Shown piece after piece: positions 7,740 to 10,967 of a stretch of 10,967 nucleotides of DNA. Both the position numbers and the translations under genes were made by a program. The notes under the pieces were generated by a model. It did no database searches and was not told the origin of the DNA. It saw nothing but the letters and a program-made list of their open reading frames with translations. Origin of the DNA: Chitinophagaceae bacterium (GTDB lineage Bacteria > Bacteroidota > Bacteroidia > Chitinophagales > Chitinophagaceae); contig JACFNM010000120.1 in assembly GCA_019454915.1 (NCBI GenBank), forward strand, positions 1-10,967, written 5' to 3'. How positions within the stretch are numbered: the stretch's first letter is position 1; every line of letters starts with the position of its first letter.

Positions 7740-7888
7740 TTATTTTTCTCATTTTCTCCTAAAATGTTATAACCTAAAAAATAGTAGTTTGGCGATAATC
7801 GAAGGAGAATATTGGGGGACAAGCAGAACTTTTAATTGCATTAATAGTCACTGCTTAGCCTCCATCAAAGGAACCAAAACAATTAGCC

Positions 7889-7913
7889 AATAAGACAATA
7901 CAGAATAAGACAA
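7889..7913. repeat. 10-bp direct repeat in tandem
   Basis: AATAAGACAA occurs at 7889-7898 and again at 7904-7913, a 15-bp period. It lies in the gap between the two toxin-antitoxin modules. The function is unknown and it may be chance in AT-rich DNA. Confidence 0.4.
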
Positions 7914-7983
7914 ATTTTATAGACTCTTTTTTCATCCGAAGGTTTTTTACAAGTTAGACTTTCTAAGAAAACATACAGAAAAG

Positions 7984-8015
7984 CGGCGTGGAAACGCCGG
8001 TTGTATATATCAACC
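7984..8015. repeat. two adjoining hairpins
   Basis: CGGCGT (7984-7989) pairs with ACGCCG (7994-7999) around a GGAA loop of the stable GNRA type. A second stem, GGTTG (7999-8003) with CAACC (8011-8015), follows at once around TATATAT, sharing base 7999. No T-run follows, so this is not a standard terminator. It is the only GC-rich patch in the surrounding AT-rich gap. Confidence 0.5.
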
Positions 8016-8138
8016 CGGAACATAGATTCTAATTAAACCAGACCGATAGCAAGATTCTTGAAAATACCATAGGGATTTTAGCTCTTTTATTGCCTGTAAG
8101 CGCTTTAATAATCAATTATGTTTTATATCATAAATGTA

Positions 8139-8166
8139 ACTTATCAAGTCTCAAAATAAATATAAT
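8139..8166 (+). promoter_or_regulatory. AbiEi operator candidate, upstream copy
   Basis: This is the first copy of a 28-bp element repeated 63 bp further on at 8202-8229, with 24 of 28 bases identical. It contains ACTT-ATC-AAGT (8139-8149), a 4-bp inverted repeat. In studied AbiE systems the AbiEi protein represses its own promoter by binding two inverted repeats, so this is a natural candidate site. Confidence 0.55.
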
Positions 8167-8201
8167 TAGTAAATATAGTTATCTTTTGTATATTTACCAG
8201 G

Positions 8202-8229
8202 ACTTAACAAGTCTCAATATGGATATAAT
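8202..8229 (+). promoter_or_regulatory. AbiEi operator candidate, copy over the start codon
   Basis: This is the second copy of the 28-bp element. With the G at 8201 it holds a perfect inverted repeat, GACTT-AAC-AAGTC (8201-8213), six bases before the abiEi ATG at 8219, which lies within the repeat. Protein bound here could block both transcription and ribosome access to the DNA-proximal transcript. Near-consensus -7 sequences (TATCTTTTG at 8180-8188 and TATATTTAC at 8189-8197) lie between the copies, but no matching TTTG -33 box is visible. Confidence 0.55.
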
Positions 8230-9046
8230 ACATAAAACTTTATCAACGCGGTCAGCCGAAGTCCTTAGACATTTTAACGGTTTGAATCAGCGCGGTTTTA
8301 CCCTGGCTGAAGCAACAGCTTTGTTGTACCACTCGTCCAGTGACGCCGTCAGGAAGCTCATGCGTGATATGATAAAGAGGGGATTGTTGTTACGTCTGAA
8401 GGATGGACTCTACTGGATTATTCCTTACGAACAGGACGCTGCCGGTTACTTCCCTGATTGGCATTTGGTAGCCGGTTATCTTGTAGGGGATGCAAATTAC
8501 TATATCGGTTATTACAGCGCATTAGAACTGCATGGTCTCATCACGCAACCGTCTATGGTAGAACAAATCGTAGTGGACAGGCAGATAAAACCTTCATCAA
8601 TTAAAATTGGGGACAGACAATTTCGGTTTATCTACCATAACAAAGCACATTTTTTTGGTACTAAAAGCATCTGGATTGACAACTTTAATAAAGTTCCCTG
8701 CAGCGATCTTGAAAAGACTTTTATTGACTGCCTCTATAAACCCGACTATGGCGGTGGAATTACAGAAATATGCAAAGCGCTTTACAAAGTGAAGGAAAAG
8801 ACAGACTACGAAAAGCTTCTTTTTTATTGTAAAAAATTCGACGCTCAAACGGTAATTAAGCGGTTGGGGTTTTTATTGGAACTATTGCAAATAGATCACC
8901 CTGTTGTGAATGAGTTGCAGCAGTTGAAAACCCGATCTTTTACTTTGCTGGAACCTTCTTATGAAAACAAAGGAAAATTCATTAGCAAATGGAGCATCCG
9001 GCAAAATATAGATACAGACGATATTACTTCATCCATTTTTACTTAG
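8219..9046 (+). CDS. abiEi: AbiEi-family antitoxin and transcriptional repressor
   Basis: A 275-residue antitoxin of the type IV AbiE system. Residues about 10-68 are a winged helix: AEVLRHFNGLNQRGFTLAEA, SSSDAVRKLMRDMIKRGLLL and the wing RLKDGLYWI. The rest is the AbiEi antitoxin domain, with YYIGYYSALELHGL (94-107), FRFIYHNKAHFFG (135-147) and CSDLEKTFIDCLYKPDYGGG (161-180) as the conserved blocks. I chose the ATG at 8219 because the family begins just before the winged helix. The frame runs upstream to 8090, but those 43 residues would be translated from the operator region. AbiEi proteins repress their own operon and counter the toxin without forming a stable complex with it. The gene ends 3 nt before abiEii, indicating one operon. 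Confidence 0.88.
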   Translation: MDIIHKTLSTRSAEVLRHFNGLNQRGFTLAEATALLYHSSSDAVRKLMRDMIKRGLLLRLKDGLYWIIPYEQDAAGYFPDWHLVAGYLVGDANYYIGYYSALELHGLITQPSMVEQIVVDRQIKPSSIKIGDRQFRFIYHNKAHFFGTKSIWIDNFNKVPCSDLEKTFIDCLYKPDYGGGITEICKALYKVKEKTDYEKLLFYCKKFDAQTVIKRLGFLLELLQIDHPVVNELQQLKTRSFTLLEPSYENKGKFISKWSIRQNIDTDDITSSIFT

Positions 9047-9049
9047 ACT

Positions 9050-9850
9050 ATGATACACGCCAAAGAAATAAATGCAGTGGCAGCGAAGAATAAATTGAAA
9101 GATACGCAAATTGAAAAAGACTACATATTGAGTTGGATATTGTTTGGTATAGCAGGCAATGAGCTTTTGTCAAAGCAGCTTGCATTCAAAGGCGGAACGG
9201 TGCTCAAAAAGATATACTTTCCCGATTACCGATTTTCGGAAGACTTGGATTTTACGTTGTTGGACGAAAAAATCACCAACGAAGAATTGCTTCATGAATT
9301 TGAAAAGGTATATGCCTTTGTAAAGGAAGAAGCCAACATTACGTTGCAGTTGGACGTAGCAAATACACATATCAGCGGAAGTCTTGCCTTTTACATTAAC
9401 TACATAGGTCCTTTACTGGGAAACCTCAATAATAGGAATGCAAAGATTGATATTACCCGTAGTGAAAAGCTGGAATATCCGGTAGAACAACGCTCCGTTT
9501 TTATCCTCTATTCTGACCTGCCGGAACAATCTTTTCAACTGCAATGCTATTCATTGTCTGAAGTATTGGTAGAAAAAATGACGGCATTGATGGGCCGTAC
9601 AGAGCCGAGAGATTTATTTGATTTTTGGTACCTGACGGAATATGAGGGAATGGATACCCGATACCATAAATATGAATTTGAACGTAAAGCCAAAAGCAAA
9701 AAGCATGATCCCATGCTATTTGAAGAAAAGGTTTTAGCAAAAGAAAAAAACCTAAAACAAGGTTGGGAAAAGAAATTAACTAACCAGGTATATGAGTTGC
9801 CGGAATTTGATGCGGTTTTCAGGAAAGCAAAACGGCATTTTAAATTGTAG
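9050..9850 (+). CDS. abiEii: AbiEii-family nucleotidyltransferase toxin
   Basis: A 266-residue toxin of the AbiEii/AbiGii nucleotidyltransferase family (DNA polymerase beta superfamily). Motif I is FKGGTVLKKIYF then FSEDLDF: Gly48-Gly49-Thr50 and the metal-binding pair Asp65/Asp67. Motif II is KIDITR (132-137, Asp134). Motif III is SEVLVEKMTALMGR (170-183, Lys176). The conserved RDLFDFWYL block follows (187-195, Asp188). All expected catalytic residues are present and the length is normal, so the toxin looks functional. Related toxins stop growth during phage infection; mycobacterial MenT relatives add nucleotides to tRNA 3' ends, so a tRNA or nucleotide target is plausible but unproven here. 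The ATG follows the abiEi stop by 3 nt. No intrinsic terminator is visible after the stop codon. Confidence 0.92.
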   Translation: MIHAKEINAVAAKNKLKDTQIEKDYILSWILFGIAGNELLSKQLAFKGGTVLKKIYFPDYRFSEDLDFTLLDEKITNEELLHEFEKVYAFVKEEANITLQLDVANTHISGSLAFYINYIGPLLGNLNNRNAKIDITRSEKLEYPVEQRSVFILYSDLPEQSFQLQCYSLSEVLVEKMTALMGRTEPRDLFDFWYLTEYEGMDTRYHKYEFERKAKSKKHDPMLFEEKVLAKEKNLKQGWEKKLTNQVYELPEFDAVFRKAKRHFKL

Positions 9851-9986
9851 TGTTAGATAAGTCATAAATCAAATCAATAGTGGATATGAAGGATTAGTTC
9901 AGTTTATACGCTCCTTTCAACTATCCCTCCTCTGCATCAGTCCCCATTACTTCCCGAAGTCGGACAGCTAACGACGAAATCTGGGT

Positions 9987-10853
9987 TTATTTACTCCTGG
10001 AATATTGATACACTATCCTCCCTACCAGCCTTTTCTGTTTGTCAAAGCAGGAGGCGGTGGTTTTGAGACCGTCTTCTCCATATTCATATTTCCACAGGAG
10101 GTAATCTGCTCCACCCTGAAGTACTTCTGTCATTTGAATAATCTGATCCTGGTCATTGTATTCAAACATATAGTCGGGCAGTAATTTTTCTAATCGGCTA
10201 TGATAGCGTACAACATCGGTTAGCCGGCTTCTGTCATCATAGTAGTAGTAGAAACTCTCCTTTTGAATATGGTGCTGACTACTTACTTCTTCTATTACAT
10301 TTCCCAGGCTGTCGCATAAGAATTTTACTTCCGTGGTATCCGTGGTATTTCTTATCCGGTGCATGTTCAGCGGACAACCGTTCGGCGCGTACACCCATTC
10401 ATGGACTTCGGTTTGCTTGTTATTGCCTGTCTTATCCGTGGCTTCGTTCACGGCTGATAGGAGTCTTCCGTCGGCATCGTACCGGTATTCATACGTATTG
10501 AGCATCTCCCGGGTACTGTCAATGGTACGAAGTAATTTTTCTTCTGGGGAAAAAAATGCGGTAAGCAGCGAGGCGTCGGAGAAGTCAGTCTGGGTGAACG
10601 TGGTCAATCGCGTATAGTTATCCTGAGGAACTATTTCACAGGTAAAAGACTCGCTGGGGCTTCCGTTGGATTCGTAACTGAGTAATTTTACCCGGGTAAT
10701 CTTGCTTTTTTTATAGAGCTGCTGTTCCTGCTGATTTTGGATGGTTAAAAGGATGTCGTGATAGTAATATTGGGCGGTGATTTGCTGAGAATACATGGTG
10801 GCGGCCATTAGCAGAAGAAGTAAGCGGAGAAACAGAAAATCGTGGTGTTTCAT
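9987..10853 (-). CDS. secreted protein with degenerate YD/RHS-like repeats
   Basis: A 288-residue exported protein of unknown function. I place the start at the ATG at 10853, directly before a signal peptide (FLFLRLLLLLMAATMYSQQ, cleavage near ITA|Q). An in-frame TTG nine codons upstream is less likely. The mature part holds irregular repeats of the type aromatic-x-Y-(D/N)-x-x-x-(R/Q)-(L/I): YEYRYDADGRLLSAV (121-135), FYYYYDDRSRLTDV (201-214), YMFEYNDQDQIIQM (228-241) and WKYEYGEDGLKTTAS (254-268). These resemble YD repeats of RHS proteins, but there is no RHS core, toxin tip or lipobox, and the protein is far shorter than RHS effectors. It is probably a small beta-rich envelope or extracellular protein. 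It is convergent with abiEii, and no toxin or immunity partner is visible beside it. Confidence 0.75.
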   Translation of the reverse strand: MKHHDFLFLRLLLLLMAATMYSQQITAQYYYHDILLTIQNQQEQQLYKKSKITRVKLLSYESNGSPSESFTCEIVPQDNYTRLTTFTQTDFSDASLLTAFFSPEEKLLRTIDSTREMLNTYEYRYDADGRLLSAVNEATDKTGNNKQTEVHEWVYAPNGCPLNMHRIRNTTDTTEVKFLCDSLGNVIEEVSSQHHIQKESFYYYYDDRSRLTDVVRYHSRLEKLLPDYMFEYNDQDQIIQMTEVLQGGADYLLWKYEYGEDGLKTTASCFDKQKRLVGRIVYQYSRSK

Positions 10854-10967
10854 AGTGAACAAAAGTATTATTTTTATCAAAATTTATCTTCTTTGTCTCA
10901 TTTTAAAGCCAGGCTTTTTAACCGCTGTAGATCAGTTTGTCATTATTTTATTATTTGGTTCATGTTA

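Larger units (their letters stand above)
7740..8138. other. intergenic region between divergent toxin-antitoxin modules
   Basis: About 400 bp without a convincing gene. A 63-codon plus-strand frame at 7702-7893 reads through the higBA operator and has no recognisable content. Other contents are the GTTATAAC palindrome (7766-7773), the tandem 10-mer (7889-7913), an AAGT/ACTT mirror (7951-7961) and two adjoining hairpins (7984-8015). The remainder is AT-rich with no visible coding remnant. Confidence 0.6.

Noticed and set aside
7702..7893. 63-codon plus-strand frame between the toxin modules
   Set aside because: It has no recognisable domain, overlaps the higBA operator, and its composition is that of AT-rich intergenic DNA.
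7951..7961. AAGT-TAG-ACTT as a third AbiEi operator
   Set aside because: The half-sites are in reversed order relative to the two repeats, the flanks do not match, and it lies 180 bp further upstream.
8090..8218. 43-residue N-terminal extension of AbiEi
   Set aside because: It would be translated through the repeated operator and the likely promoter, and the family starts near the winged helix at 8219.
9851..9986. Possible terminator between the convergent abiEii and YD-repeat genes
   Set aside because: No stem followed by a T-run was found on either strand.
10860..10867. TACTTTTG on the minus strand as the promoter of the YD-repeat gene
   Set aside because: It matches the -7 pattern, but the transcript would start almost at the ATG and no TTTG box lies at the right distance.

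Overview
The window looks like part of a Bacteroidota chromosome. Signs of this are a tRNA promoter that fits the Bacteroidota pattern (TTTG, 21 bp, TAnnTTTG), little use of Shine-Dalgarno sequences, moderate base composition, and secreted glycan-active enzymes of types common in that phylum. No rRNA or marker gene allows a finer placement.

Positions 1-6628 are a co-oriented plus-strand block for carbohydrate and ester breakdown. It holds the C-terminal end of an MFS permease cut by the window edge, a secreted protein with two SGNH/GDSL esterase domains, a secreted GH31 glycosidase, and a secreted fusion of an alpha/beta-hydrolase with an SGNH esterase and a beta-rich tail. Together these give four esterase-type catalytic domains and one glycosidase beside a permease, which suggests removal of acyl groups from a glycan or glycoside, cleavage of an alpha-linked sugar, and uptake of the product. 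No SusC/SusD pair, sensor or regulator is visible in the window, and the substrate cannot be read from the sequence.

Positions 6641-6876 hold a complete tRNA-Pro(TGG) unit: promoter, a strong leader hairpin, the tRNA and an intrinsic terminator. The next 3 kb is accessory DNA with two toxin-antitoxin modules pointing away from each other. On the minus strand is a type II higB-higA pair with a palindromic operator candidate just upstream. On the plus strand is a type IV AbiE pair (AbiEi antitoxin/repressor and AbiEii nucleotidyltransferase toxin). Their 516 bp intergenic region holds hairpins and a 63-bp-spaced repeated element, each copy carrying an inverted repeat, that is probably the AbiEi autoregulatory operator.

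The right end holds a minus-strand gene, convergent with abiEii, for a secreted protein with degenerate YD (RHS-like) repeats and no assignable function. All families in the window are known. The points most worth a second look are the AbiE operator layout, the multi-esterase fusions with the GH31 enzyme, and the paired toxin-antitoxin modules next to a tRNA gene.
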